DNA of 64,000 nt. It comes from an uncultured Rhodospirillaceae bacterium. Its GTDB lineage: Bacteria > Pseudomonadota > Alphaproteobacteria > UBA8366. The notes under the pieces are model-generated. The model was given only the letters and a program-made list of their open reading frames with translations. It was not told the DNA's origin and did no database searches. Below are positions 35,128 through 44,246 of the stretch, in pieces; position 1 is the first letter of the stretch, and each line of letters begins with the position of its first letter. Position numbers and translations under genes: made by a program. The DNA is taken from positions 20,930 to 84,929 of the forward strand of contig CAJWLM010000013.1 in assembly GCA_913043025.1 (NCBI GenBank). Reading direction: 5' to 3'.

Positions 35128-36912
35128 CTACCGGCCAACAGCATAGCCTTGCATTCCGCGTGGATTAGCAGCAGCTTTCAGAATGCCTCTATCGGTCGCT
35201 ACCGCGCACATTCGACCTTCGGACCAATCACCTGCAACTTCAAGGGCGTGACCACGATGTTTAAGATCTTTTTGGGTGTTCTCTGAAAACCTTCCCTCAA
35301 TCACAAGACGCCCAGGCGAAGCCTGCCGTGGATAAAACGAGCTTGGGTGGTGTTCATTATGAAAGGATGGCGCATCAATTGATTCCTGCAAATTAAGACC
35401 ATGAGCCACATGCCTGATCAAGAAATTTGTCTGCCATTGATCCTGTTGATCCCCTCCTGGCGTACCGTATGCCATGTAGGGCTCTCCATCACGGTATGCC
35501 ATCGAGGGGGTGAGGGTTGTCCGCGGACGTTTCCCAGGCATCAAGCTCGCCGGCTTATCGTCCTCGAGCCAAAACATCTGCATACGTGAGCCTAGGCAAA
35601 AGCCGAGTGCTGGAATTACCGGGGAGCTTTGCAACCAGCCGCCGGAAGGCGTCGCTGCGATCATATTCCCATCCTTGTCAATGACATCGATGTGACAGGT
35701 ATCTCCATTTGATGGTCGGCCAACAGTAGGCTCGCCAATGCCAGCCAGATTTGACCCTGCAAGGGCTGCGCCATCAATAGCGGCTTGATAGTTTACGGAA
35801 CCTCCATATCCATCCACCTGGCCAGGACGGAACTCCAGTGAGGCGCTTCTACCAACCAGTTTACGTCTTTCATCATTATAAGAATCAGACAATAATATTT
35901 CCATTGGTACATCTACGAACTTTGGGTCACCATAGAACGTCTCTCGGTCAGCGAATGCGAGTTTTGCGCATTCAGTTACAGCGTGAATAAATTCGCTACC
36001 CTCAGTATCCATGTCCTCGATCCCGAGTCCTTTCAGCAAAGCTAGTTGCTGGAGTTGAACGGGCCCCTGGCTCCATGGACCTATTTTAAAAATCGTGTGA
36101 TCACAGAAATCATACGCTAATGGAGTATCATAAGATGCCCGCCATTTAGCCATGTCATCGCCGGTAAGAACACCACGATGAGGCTCCCCTGAGGCATCCA
36201 TTACTTCATTTTCACGGCAGAACTTATCGATTTCTTCAGCAATAAAGCCGTTGCCCCAAGCATCTCTTGCTGCTTCGATCTGCGTCTGCCGATCACCCCC
36301 CGCTGACTTAGCCTCAGCGATCAATCGCGTCCAAGTCTTGGCAATTCCCTCATTCCCTAGAAGAGACCCCGGCTTCGGCACCTCCCCATTTGGCATATAA
36401 ACTGGCTGTGATGTAGGCCAATGATTACGAAATATCTCTTTCACGCCACTTATGGTATTGTGAACGTTAGGCACTATAGGCGCTCCATGCTCTGCGTAGT
36501 AGATCGCCGGAGCAAGAACCTCCTCAAGGGCGAGAGTACCATAATCCCGCAGTATCAATAGGTAACCATCAACTGCACCCGGCACTGCCGTCGCCAAAAG
36601 GCCGGTCCCTGGCACGAGTTCGAGACCAAGTTTATCGCGATAATACGCCATTGTAGCACCCGCTGGAGCAGGCCCTTGACCACAGACAACCTTAGGCTCC
36701 TGCTCACCTGCAACGTGAATTATCGCTGGCATATCACCGCCTGGGCCATTCAGGTGAGGTTCAGCAATATGTAAAACAAATCCTGCGCAAACTGCAGCAT
36801 CGAAAGCGTTACCACCCCTCTCAAGCATCGACATTCCAGCAGCCGAAGCGAGCCAATGAGTGGTAGACACCATGCCAAAAGTACCGAGTAGTTCTGGACG
36901 CGTTGTAAACAT
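35128..36912 (-). CDS. Gamma-glutamyltransferase family (Ntn-hydrolase)
   Basis: The 594-residue protein has the N-terminal AAGMSMLERGGNAFDAAVCAGFVLHIAEPHLNGPGGDMPAI block and the autoprocessing site NGDTCHIDVIDKDGNMIAATPSGG, whose Thr becomes the catalytic N-terminal nucleophile of the small subunit. QGPVQLQQLALLKGLG and FADRETFYGDPKF are also family-typical. No clear signal peptide is seen, unlike periplasmic E. coli Ggt. That fits the catabolic or acylase-type branch, where substrates differ from glutathione. AAGAGGT precedes the ATG. It stands upstream of the GTPase remnant and the acnX operon, possibly in one transcription unit. Confidence 0.88.
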   Translation of the reverse strand: MFTTRPELLGTFGMVSTTHWLASAAGMSMLERGGNAFDAAVCAGFVLHIAEPHLNGPGGDMPAIIHVAGEQEPKVVCGQGPAPAGATMAYYRDKLGLELVPGTGLLATAVPGAVDGYLLILRDYGTLALEEVLAPAIYYAEHGAPIVPNVHNTISGVKEIFRNHWPTSQPVYMPNGEVPKPGSLLGNEGIAKTWTRLIAEAKSAGGDRQTQIEAARDAWGNGFIAEEIDKFCRENEVMDASGEPHRGVLTGDDMAKWRASYDTPLAYDFCDHTIFKIGPWSQGPVQLQQLALLKGLGIEDMDTEGSEFIHAVTECAKLAFADRETFYGDPKFVDVPMEILLSDSYNDERRKLVGRSASLEFRPGQVDGYGGSVNYQAAIDGAALAGSNLAGIGEPTVGRPSNGDTCHIDVIDKDGNMIAATPSGGWLQSSPVIPALGFCLGSRMQMFWLEDDKPASLMPGKRPRTTLTPSMAYRDGEPYMAYGTPGGDQQDQWQTNFLIRHVAHGLNLQESIDAPSFHNEHHPSSFYPRQASPGRLVIEGRFSENTQKDLKHRGHALEVAGDWSEGRMCAVATDRGILKAAANPRGMQGYAVGR

Positions 36913-37003
36913 TAATTATACCTCTTATTTAAAATCGAATATTAAATTTAGCGGTAACTGACTATCCCCACAATCCAAACTACACATAGCTTAGTCGATA
37001 CCC

Positions 37004-37031
37004 TTGACAGGGACAATTGATGAAGCCTAAT
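37004..37031 (+). promoter_or_regulatory. Candidate sigma-70 promoter for the MBL hydrolase-pepN unit
   Basis: A perfect TTGACA (37004-37009) is followed after 16 bases by CCTAAT (4 of 6 matches to the -10 consensus). It lies about 30 bases before the first gene of a co-oriented pair and points towards it, in the gap divergent from ggt. It is a motif match only. Confidence 0.35.
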
Positions 37032-37060
37032 GCAAACAAAAATAATGAGGGCTTTTGTAT

Positions 37061-37975
37061 ATGGGACAACGAGTAATAATTCCCCACAAACGGGATTTTA
37101 ATTTCGAATATGGCGTGCCAGATGTTCTATCACCCTTAATCCGCAGGGTGATTGCTGAAAACCCCAGCCCATTTACCTTCCGTGGTACCGGCACCTTTAT
37201 TGTTGGCCATGGTGACGTAGCGGTGATTGACCCGGGACCACTAGACGAAAAACATACAGATGCGATACTGGCCGCTACAAAAGGCGAGAACATTACTCAT
37301 ATTTTTATCACACATACCCATTCTGACCATTCCCCTAACACCCAACTACTTAAACCGGCCACCGGAGCCACTACTTATGGCTACGGACAGCACGGCAAAG
37401 ATCGAGGACTTGAATTTGGTGTTGGAAACGGTGATTACGACTTTCTACCGGATGTCTCTTTGAATGACGGAGACATCATTCGCGGCAAAACTTGGTCTCT
37501 TGAAGCAGTGCATACACCTGGCCATGCTTCCAATCATCTCTGCTATGCCCTGAAAGAAAACAATGTGCTGTTTAGTGGGGATCACGTAATGGGATGGTCG
37601 ACCACAGTTGTCTCAGCTCCCGACGGAGATATGGGCTCTTATATTCGTTCTCTTGAGAAATTGCTGAAGCGAAGTGAGACACGATATTGGCCAAACCACG
37701 GGACTTTTATCGATAAGCCTCATGTCTACATCAGCAAGCTTATTGCCCATCGCCGTGACCGTGAAAAACAAATAAGTACTCATCTTGAAAAAGGGATTGA
37801 GAGTGTAGAGCTGCTGGTTGCTGAAATGTACAAAGGATTAGACCCACGGCTTTATCGAGGCGCTTGTCGAGCTGTACATGCCCACCTAGTGCATATGGTC
37901 GAAACAAAACGAGCTTTCTGTCACGGCGAACTCGAGGAAACGGACCGGTTCACGCCATTAGGCAAAATGAAATGA
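37061..37975 (+). CDS. MBL-fold metallo-hydrolase (LACTB2-like)
   Basis: The roughly 304-residue protein has the complete metallo-beta-lactamase zinc site: FITHTHSDHSPNTQLL (H-x-H-x-D-H), VHTPGHASNHLCY, LFSGDHVMGWSTTVV and WPNHGTFI. A winged-helix-like C-terminal segment follows, as in the LACTB2 group of ribonuclease- and hydrolase-like proteins. The start is the ATG at 37061 (MGQRVIIPHKRDF) or the TTG at 37055, both served by the GAGGG at 37046. Its stop overlaps the pepN start as ATGA, so the two are co-translated. The substrate is unknown. Confidence 0.85.
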   Translation: MGQRVIIPHKRDFNFEYGVPDVLSPLIRRVIAENPSPFTFRGTGTFIVGHGDVAVIDPGPLDEKHTDAILAATKGENITHIFITHTHSDHSPNTQLLKPATGATTYGYGQHGKDRGLEFGVGNGDYDFLPDVSLNDGDIIRGKTWSLEAVHTPGHASNHLCYALKENNVLFSGDHVMGWSTTVVSAPDGDMGSYIRSLEKLLKRSETRYWPNHGTFIDKPHVYISKLIAHRRDREKQISTHLEKGIESVELLVAEMYKGLDPRLYRGACRAVHAHLVHMVETKRAFCHGELEETDRFTPLGKMK

Positions 37976-40614
37976 AGACCGAACTCCCAATTCCTGTTTT
38001 ACTAGCCGATTACAATCAGTCGGACTTTCTAATAGACGACGTGTTTCTTGATATTAAGCTTGGAGAAACCTCCACTGAAGTAGTGGCCAAACTTCAAATA
38101 CGCCGCAACCCAACTGCCGCTCACCCACATGCGGCGCTAGTGCTTAATGGCGAACAACTCAAAACTCAGTGGGTTGCACTCGATGGCAATAAGTTGGATA
38201 GCGAAAAATATACGGTTACCAAAAATGAACTTGTTATCAGTGAACCGCCAGAGAATTTTATCCTAGAGACTTCTGTAATAATAAAGCCACAAAAAAATAC
38301 CCAGCTTGAGGGAATATATAAATCAAATGGGATCTTCTGTAGCCAATGTGAAGCCGAAGGCTTTCGCCGCATTACGTGGTATTTGGACCGACCAGACATT
38401 CTTGCGCGCTACAGAACAAAAATAACCGGAAATAAAAAAAAGTACCCAGTACTCCTCTCAAATGGAAATTGTACCGACACCAAGACCTTCAAAAACGGGA
38501 CACACTCAGCATTATGGGAAGATCCATACCCAAAACCATCATATCTTTTCGCATTGGTTGCAGGGGATCTTGGCTGCTTGAAAGATGAATTTATAACCGC
38601 TTCAGGACGTAACGTAGCGCTCGAGATATTTGTTGACCTTGGGAAAGAGGCACAGGCGCGTCATGCTATGAAGTGTCTTATCAAGGCGATGAGGTGGGAT
38701 GAGAAAGTTTATGGTCTTGAGTATGATCTAGATGTTTACATGATCGTAGCCGTAAGCGCATTTAACATGGGCGCCATGGAGAATAAGGGTCTTAACCTCT
38801 TCAATGACAAGTATGTTCTCGCTGACCCTGAAACCGCCACTGACATGGACTATGCTCTGATTGAGTCGATAATAGCACATGAGTATTTCCACAACTGGAC
38901 TGGCAATAGAGTAACCTGCCGTGATTGGTTCCAACTCAGCCTCAAAGAGGGACTAACGGTCTTTCGTGACCAAGCATTTTCTGCTGACATGTCTTCAGCA
39001 GCCGTGGAGCGCATCAAGGCAGTAAAAGCACTGCGTGCTCGGCAGTTCCCAGAGGATGCGAGCCCACTCGCCCACCCTATCCGGCCTGAGTCATATATAG
39101 AGATAAATAATTTCTATACCGCAACGGTTTACGAAAAAGGCGCTGAAGTTATCCGAATGATGCACACATTATTGGGCGCGGACGGTTTTCGTGAGGGAAT
39201 GGACCTGTATTTTGAGCGCCACGATGGCCATGCGGTCACTTGTGATGATTTTGTTTCTGCAATGGAAGATGCTAACAATTTCGATCTTAGCCAATTCCGT
39301 ATTTGGTATTCACAGTCTGGGACCCCTACACTTTTCGTTGGTGATACCTTTGAGAAGAATAAGCAATCTTACACTTTAACTATTCATCAGCACACAGAAC
39401 CAACGCAGGGACAGACCGAAAAAAAACCCCTTCACATTCCTATTCGCGTTGCCTTGCTAAATTCTGATGGTGATCGAACACAGCTCAGTACAGATGGCGC
39501 AACCGAAAAAATCCTTGAATTGAAGAAAAGTAAGCAGACGTTCACATTTGAAAATATAGCTAATCCGCCCAAACTATCGTTTCTCCGCAACTTTTCAGCT
39601 CCAGTCAAGATAGAGTGGATACCAAAAGAAGACCCTTCATTAGAAAAACTAGCTTTTCTTATGGGAAATGATGACGACTCTTATAATCGTTGGGAAGCAT
39701 CGCAGATACTTGCAAAACGGTTGATCTTTAGAACAATTGAAATTGGAAAACCGAAAGAGGAGAATATTAGGATATATACTGACTCCTTAGGGGAGATGCT
39801 TGAGGACGAAACAACCGACCCGGCGCTACTTGGAGAAATTTTATGTTTGCCGCTGGAAACCGAGCTTGCAGATGTTCAAGAGCCAGTGAACATTGATGGC
39901 ATTCATGTAGCTCGCGAAACCATTCGCAAACAAATTGCCACTAGACTTGAAAAACAGCTATTCAGTCTTTACCAGCGCCACACGACGCGAGAAATCTACC
40001 GCTACACTGCTATCCAAGTTGCCCAAAGACGCCTAAGGAATATGGCTCTTTACTACCTCACTGCGCTTAATCGGCACGACACTGTAAAAATTGCTAAAGC
40101 ACAATTCGACAACTCATCAAATATGACAGACTGTATGGGTTCGCTTATCGCGTTGAATGATTGTAGCGCAACCGAACGTGACGAAGCACTGAAAATGTTT
40201 CATGCGAGATGGCAAGGTAATTCTTTGGTTATAGACAAATGGTTTACGTTACAGGCAACATCCTTCAAACATGGTACGCTGACCCGAATAAAGGAATTGA
40301 TGCAAAATGATGGCTTCTCAATTGAATCGCCAAACAGGGTTCGCGCGCTTATCGGTGCATTTAGCAATTCCAATCAAGTTCAATTCCACGCTAAGACCGG
40401 TGCGGGGTACGCATTTCTTACCGAGCAAATTATCGGGCTTAACACTATTAACCCTCAAATCGCCGCCAGGCTCCTGACGCCCTTATCACGCTGGCGGCAT
40501 TTGGATAAAGAAAGACAATTGCTTGTCAAAAATTGCTTGTACAATATTCTCAATACCAAAGAGATATCTCGCAATGTCTTTGAAATAACTACTAAGATGC
40601 TAGGAGATGACTAA
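37972..40614 (+). CDS. pepN: Aminopeptidase N (M1 family)
   Basis: The protein is about 880 residues from the ATG at 37972, close to the E. coli PepN length; the ORF-track start further upstream lies within the preceding gene. AFNMGAMENKGLNLFND is the exopeptidase GAMEN motif. IIAHEYFHNWTGNRVTCRDWFQLSLKEGLTVFRD gives HEXXH plus the third zinc ligand Glu. The long helical C-terminal domain (IGLNTINPQIAARLLTPLSRW) ends as in PepN. It removes N-terminal residues from peptides in the cytoplasm. It is coupled to the upstream MBL hydrolase by a 4-bp ATGA overlap. Confidence 0.96.
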   Translation: MKTELPIPVLLADYNQSDFLIDDVFLDIKLGETSTEVVAKLQIRRNPTAAHPHAALVLNGEQLKTQWVALDGNKLDSEKYTVTKNELVISEPPENFILETSVIIKPQKNTQLEGIYKSNGIFCSQCEAEGFRRITWYLDRPDILARYRTKITGNKKKYPVLLSNGNCTDTKTFKNGTHSALWEDPYPKPSYLFALVAGDLGCLKDEFITASGRNVALEIFVDLGKEAQARHAMKCLIKAMRWDEKVYGLEYDLDVYMIVAVSAFNMGAMENKGLNLFNDKYVLADPETATDMDYALIESIIAHEYFHNWTGNRVTCRDWFQLSLKEGLTVFRDQAFSADMSSAAVERIKAVKALRARQFPEDASPLAHPIRPESYIEINNFYTATVYEKGAEVIRMMHTLLGADGFREGMDLYFERHDGHAVTCDDFVSAMEDANNFDLSQFRIWYSQSGTPTLFVGDTFEKNKQSYTLTIHQHTEPTQGQTEKKPLHIPIRVALLNSDGDRTQLSTDGATEKILELKKSKQTFTFENIANPPKLSFLRNFSAPVKIEWIPKEDPSLEKLAFLMGNDDDSYNRWEASQILAKRLIFRTIEIGKPKEENIRIYTDSLGEMLEDETTDPALLGEILCLPLETELADVQEPVNIDGIHVARETIRKQIATRLEKQLFSLYQRHTTREIYRYTAIQVAQRRLRNMALYYLTALNRHDTVKIAKAQFDNSSNMTDCMGSLIALNDCSATERDEALKMFHARWQGNSLVIDKWFTLQATSFKHGTLTRIKELMQNDGFSIESPNRVRALIGAFSNSNQVQFHAKTGAGYAFLTEQIIGLNTINPQIAARLLTPLSRWRHLDKERQLLVKNCLYNILNTKEISRNVFEITTKMLGDD

Positions 40615-40728
40615 ACCCTATTGGAATCGTTTCGTATTATCACATACAGTTTCAGCTGCCATTGCGATCAATATTCATGTAGTAGAAAATATTTTCATTG
40701 AAACCTGATAACCGCGGAAAGTTAATCA

Positions 40729-42159
40729 ATGGCTGAATTACTAACACCAGACATTTGCATTGTTGGTGCCGGATCAGGCGGTCTTTTAGTTGCGGCAGGT
40801 GCGTCGCAGTTAGGTGCAAAAGTGGTACTTTTGGAGCGCAACAAGATGGGTGGAGACTGCCTTAATTGTGGCTGCATCCCCTCAAAAGCAATCATTGCTG
40901 CAGGCAAGGCTGCGCAAACGGCACGTAAAGCATCACGATTTGGTATCGCAGGTTTATCGCCTAGGATCGAGTTCCAATCAGTCCACAACCACGTACATGA
41001 TGTAATAACCAGCATCGCGCCGAATGACTCTACCCAGCGGTATGAAGGTCTGGGCGTAAATGTAATTCGGGAAGAAGGACACTTCGTTGATCCTCGCGAA
41101 GTAGAGGCTGGCAACCTCCGAATCCGAGCGAAAAAATTTGTTATTGCGAGCGGTTCATCGCCGAGAATACCCCCCATAAAGGGTATTAACGACGTTTCTT
41201 ACCTGACTAACGAAACTGTCTTTGAATTAAAAAAGGCGCCATCGCACTTGATTGTGGTCGGTGGCGGACCACTTGGGTGTGAGCTTGCACAAGCCTATCG
41301 AAGACTTGGTGCTAAAGTCACACTCCTAGATGAAGATAAAATTCTCAATAAGGAGGATCCCGAACTTGCCACGGTGGTCAAAAAACAACTATTGGAAGAG
41401 GGAATAAAGATCAAAGAGTACGCAAAGATTAGGGAGGCCAAACAGAAAAATAATACTGTAATAATTATATCAAGCTGCTCCAACCAAACAGAGGTCTTAG
41501 AAGGGTCCCATTTATTGATAGCAGCAGGACGTGTGCCTAATCTCACGGGTTTGAATCTTGAAGCCGGAGGAATAGAGTATGAGCAAAATGGCATATTGAC
41601 GAATAAGAGGCTCTTAACTTCCAATAACCGAGTATATGCACTTGGCGATGTCATTGACGGTCCGCAGTATACACATGCTGCAAGTTATCAAGCAGGTATT
41701 GTCATTCGTAACATACTGTTCAAACTGTATGCGAGGGTGAATTACACTTCTTTACCACGTGTCACTTACACAGACCCAGAAATAGCGCAGGTTGGCATGA
41801 GCCAATCTGAGGCACTTGAAAAAAAGGGTAGTGGTATTCGTATCCTTCGGCAAAGCCTTGCGGATAATGACCGTGCTGTCGCTGAGCGCACGCCAGAAGG
41901 GATCATTAAGGTACTCAGTGACAAACGAGGTAAAATTCTGGGTTGCTCAATCGCCGGTGCGGGAGCAGGCGAATTAATAATGCCATGGGCGCTAGCAATT
42001 TCTCAGAAGCTAAAAGTAAGCGCCATGGCTGCAACAATTGCGCCCTATCCTTCTTTGAGTGAAATATCAAAAAAGGCGGCTAGTTCATTTTATGCATCAA
42101 CTTTATTTAGTGAAAAAACTAAAAAAATTGTCCGCGTCCTTCTCAAGTTCCCTTTTTGA
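40729..42159 (+). CDS. Class I pyridine nucleotide-disulfide oxidoreductase (mercuric reductase / dihydrolipoamide dehydrogenase-like)
   Basis: The 476-residue flavoprotein has DICIVGAGSGGLLVAAGASQLG (FAD), the redox pair GGDCLNCGCIPSKAII, LIVVGGGPLGCELAQAYRRLG (NAD), and ALGDVIDGPQYTHAASYQAGI. The C-terminus APYPSLSEISKKAASSFYASTLFS lacks the H-x-H-P-T-x-x-E of lipoamide dehydrogenase. It matches instead the uncharacterised mercuric-reductase-like branch often encoded next to TVP38/DedA membrane proteins; no such partner is seen here. There is no heavy-metal (MerA N-terminal) domain. The electron acceptor is unknown. Confidence 0.87.
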   Translation: MAELLTPDICIVGAGSGGLLVAAGASQLGAKVVLLERNKMGGDCLNCGCIPSKAIIAAGKAAQTARKASRFGIAGLSPRIEFQSVHNHVHDVITSIAPNDSTQRYEGLGVNVIREEGHFVDPREVEAGNLRIRAKKFVIASGSSPRIPPIKGINDVSYLTNETVFELKKAPSHLIVVGGGPLGCELAQAYRRLGAKVTLLDEDKILNKEDPELATVVKKQLLEEGIKIKEYAKIREAKQKNNTVIIISSCSNQTEVLEGSHLLIAAGRVPNLTGLNLEAGGIEYEQNGILTNKRLLTSNNRVYALGDVIDGPQYTHAASYQAGIVIRNILFKLYARVNYTSLPRVTYTDPEIAQVGMSQSEALEKKGSGIRILRQSLADNDRAVAERTPEGIIKVLSDKRGKILGCSIAGAGAGELIMPWALAISQKLKVSAMAATIAPYPSLSEISKKAASSFYASTLFSEKTKKIVRVLLKFPF

Positions 42160-42168
42160 ATCTAAAGT

Positions 42169-42600
42169 TCATAAATCTCTAAATATCACCTCATGACTAA
42201 TATTTGCTACCTTGCCAAGCATGATAGAAGCAGAACAATATTTCTCCGCCGACAAATCCACAGCTCGATGAACCTTATCACGCGATAAATTTTTACCGGA
42301 CACGATGTAACGTATTTTTATTTGCGTGAATACTTTGGGGTCTTCTTCCGCACGATCAGCTTCGATCTCCAACTCACAATCAATAACGGGTTCTCGGGCT
42401 TTCTGCAAAATATGGATAACATCGAATGCCGTGCACCCACCCATACCTAGTAGCAGTGTCTCCATAGGACGTATACCAAGATCTCGACCGCCAGCATCTG
42501 GCGCGCCATCCATCACTAGACTATGCCCGCTACCGGACTCCCCCAAAAAGGTTCGCTTCTCTACCCACTTCACCCGTGCTTTCATCGTATTTGACACCAT
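42169..42600 (-). CDS. OsmC/Ohr family protein
   Basis: This is a roughly 143-residue OsmC-like protein. GMGGCTAFDVIHILQKAREPVIDCELEIEADRAEEDPKVFTQIKIRYIVSG and the later KYCSASIMLGKVANI contain the two conserved cysteines that reduce organic hydroperoxides or handle thiols. It resembles the YhfA-type OsmC branch. The ATG at 42600 overlaps the stop of the upstream hydroxypyruvate isomerase-like gene as TAATG, with GGAG a few bases upstream, so I reject the longer ORF-track start at 42651. Confidence 0.88.
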   Translation of the reverse strand: MVSNTMKARVKWVEKRTFLGESGSGHSLVMDGAPDAGGRDLGIRPMETLLLGMGGCTAFDVIHILQKAREPVIDCELEIEADRAEEDPKVFTQIKIRYIVSGKNLSRDKVHRAVDLSAEKYCSASIMLGKVANISHEVIFRDL

Positions 42601-43388
42601 TACCGCTCCGCATTTAACCCATAGGGTGTAGCCCAGCTCAGTCCATCCCAACTATCGCCTTTAGGGCTGTATTCGCAGCCTACCCAACCGTTATACCCCA
42701 CACTATCAAGGTGTTCGAACAAAAAGCCTAGATTGACTTCACCGTGTTGCGGCTCATGACGGCCCGGCAAGCTCGAAAATTGTACATGCCGTATGATGTC
42801 AAGATTTGCTTCAAGATTTGCTGCGAGTGAGCCCTGCATGATTTGCATGTGATAGTAGTCGTATTGTAATGCGATATTAGGTGCGTGAGTGGCCCCAATC
42901 AGTTTTCGAGTGTGCTCTGTAGTTGTATGTAAATATCCAGGCACATCTAAAATGTTAAGTGGTTCTAAAAGTAGCGTGATGCCCTCAGCTTCAGCTACTG
43001 GGGCCACCACCATTAAGTTTCTTATGAATGTTTCCTCACATGTCTCTAAGGCTATGCCCTTTGGAACACGCCCTGCCGTAACATGGATAAATCTTCCTTC
43101 AAGATGTGTCACATATTCTAATGCCAAATCAAAAGCCTTTCTAAATTCAGCCTCACGTCCCGGCAGAGTTCCAAAGCCACGATCAGCATCACCCTCACCC
43201 GGCTGAGTATTCAAAAGCAAAAATTCAAGCCCATTTTCGTCAAGCCATGATTTAACCACTGTCTTTCGAAGGTCATAGGGCCGCAGAAATTCAACTGCCT
43301 TAAACCCTGCCTTAGCAGCGGCCCCAAACCGATCTTTCGGCTCCAGTTCGGGAAACATCGTTGTCAAATTAGCTGCAAATTTTGGCAT
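42600..43388 (-). CDS. Hydroxypyruvate isomerase-family TIM-barrel protein
   Basis: The 262-residue protein starts MPKFAANLTTMFPELEPKDRFGAAAKAGFKAVEFLRPYD, the classic Hyi/OtnI N-terminus. TLLLEPLNILDVPGYLHTTTEH, ALQYDYYHMQIMQGSL and VGCEYSPKG complete a xylose-isomerase-like barrel with metal-binding Glu, Asp and His. Family members interconvert hydroxypyruvate and tartronate semialdehyde, or isomerise 2-oxo-tetronates. An excellent AGGAGG lies just before the ATG at 43388. It is translationally coupled to the OsmC gene. No gcl gene is near, so a glyoxylate role is not proven. Confidence 0.86.
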   Translation of the reverse strand: MPKFAANLTTMFPELEPKDRFGAAAKAGFKAVEFLRPYDLRKTVVKSWLDENGLEFLLLNTQPGEGDADRGFGTLPGREAEFRKAFDLALEYVTHLEGRFIHVTAGRVPKGIALETCEETFIRNLMVVAPVAEAEGITLLLEPLNILDVPGYLHTTTEHTRKLIGATHAPNIALQYDYYHMQIMQGSLAANLEANLDIIRHVQFSSLPGRHEPQHGEVNLGFLFEHLDSVGYNGWVGCEYSPKGDSWDGLSWATPYGLNAER

Positions 43389-43499
43389 CTTACCTCCTGA
43401 CACTAACTGGCGCCCAATGTAGGCTTAAAAGTCTAGAGAATTTTTACGATTACGTGCTACATCATAATCACTTTTTTAAATGTGAACACCGGACAATTT

Positions 43500-44246
43500 A
43501 TGCTCTTTGAACAACCATGGATTATAATTGGTGTTGTTATTGCCATGATGGTTGGTGGATTTTGCAAGGGAGCCTCCGGAATTAGTCTCGCTCTGGTTTC
43601 GGTTTCTCTAGCAGCAATTTTTGTTGATATCTCAACAGCAGTAGCACTGATGACAGTTCCGGTACTGATTGCCAATATATGGCAGGTAAGCAGCAATGCT
43701 TTTGTAGTCGAGACCTGGCGAGAATATAGGCCCCTATATGTAGCCATACTTCCAGGGGTTGCTTTTGGAGCAAAAGTACTGACTTCAGTGGACCCTACCC
43801 TAATTTCCGGTATTGTCGGAGTGTTGGTAGTAGCCTTCGCATTTCTTATCTACAACCAGCCAGATTGGCACCTTAACCCGAGAACCGCTCGACGCATTAG
43901 AATACCAGTCGGGCTTACCGGAGGCGTCATCGCCGGAATATCCGGACTTGTACCTCCTGTTCTTATTTACATGGTAGCACTCAAGTTGCCTAAAGAACGC
44001 TTCATCTGTGCTGTTGGTATTGGCTATTTAACAGCTGTGTTGGCTTTGATTTTTTTCCTCTCCAGTTACAAATTTTTGACATTGCAGTTGTTATTTTGGT
44101 CTGCTGTCGCGTCGATACCAATGTTTGTAGGCCAACTTGTGGGCCAGGGTGTTCGACGTTATATGGACGATTCGCTTTTCCGTATGATCATACTTATTCT
44201 TATGATTTTTAGTGGCGCTAACCTTATTCGAAAAGCATTCTATTGA
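43500..44246 (+). CDS. Sulfite exporter TauE/SafE family membrane protein
   Basis: The roughly 248-residue integral membrane protein has about eight hydrophobic segments. The two family repeats are seen in VGGFCKGASGISLALVSVSLAAIFVDISTAVALMTVPVLIANIWQ and GLTGGVIAGISGLVPPVLIYMVALKLPKE. Members export sulfite, sulfoacetate or other small organic anions. Start choice is open between the GTG at 43482 and the ATG at 43500; the ATG is used because GGA lies upstream at usable distance. It converges with a TauD gene, with a 7-bp overlap of the 3' ends, so a sulfonate link is possible. Confidence 0.83.
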   Translation: MLFEQPWIIIGVVIAMMVGGFCKGASGISLALVSVSLAAIFVDISTAVALMTVPVLIANIWQVSSNAFVVETWREYRPLYVAILPGVAFGAKVLTSVDPTLISGIVGVLVVAFAFLIYNQPDWHLNPRTARRIRIPVGLTGGVIAGISGLVPPVLIYMVALKLPKERFICAVGIGYLTAVLALIFFLSSYKFLTLQLLFWSAVASIPMFVGQLVGQGVRRYMDDSLFRMIILILMIFSGANLIRKAFY

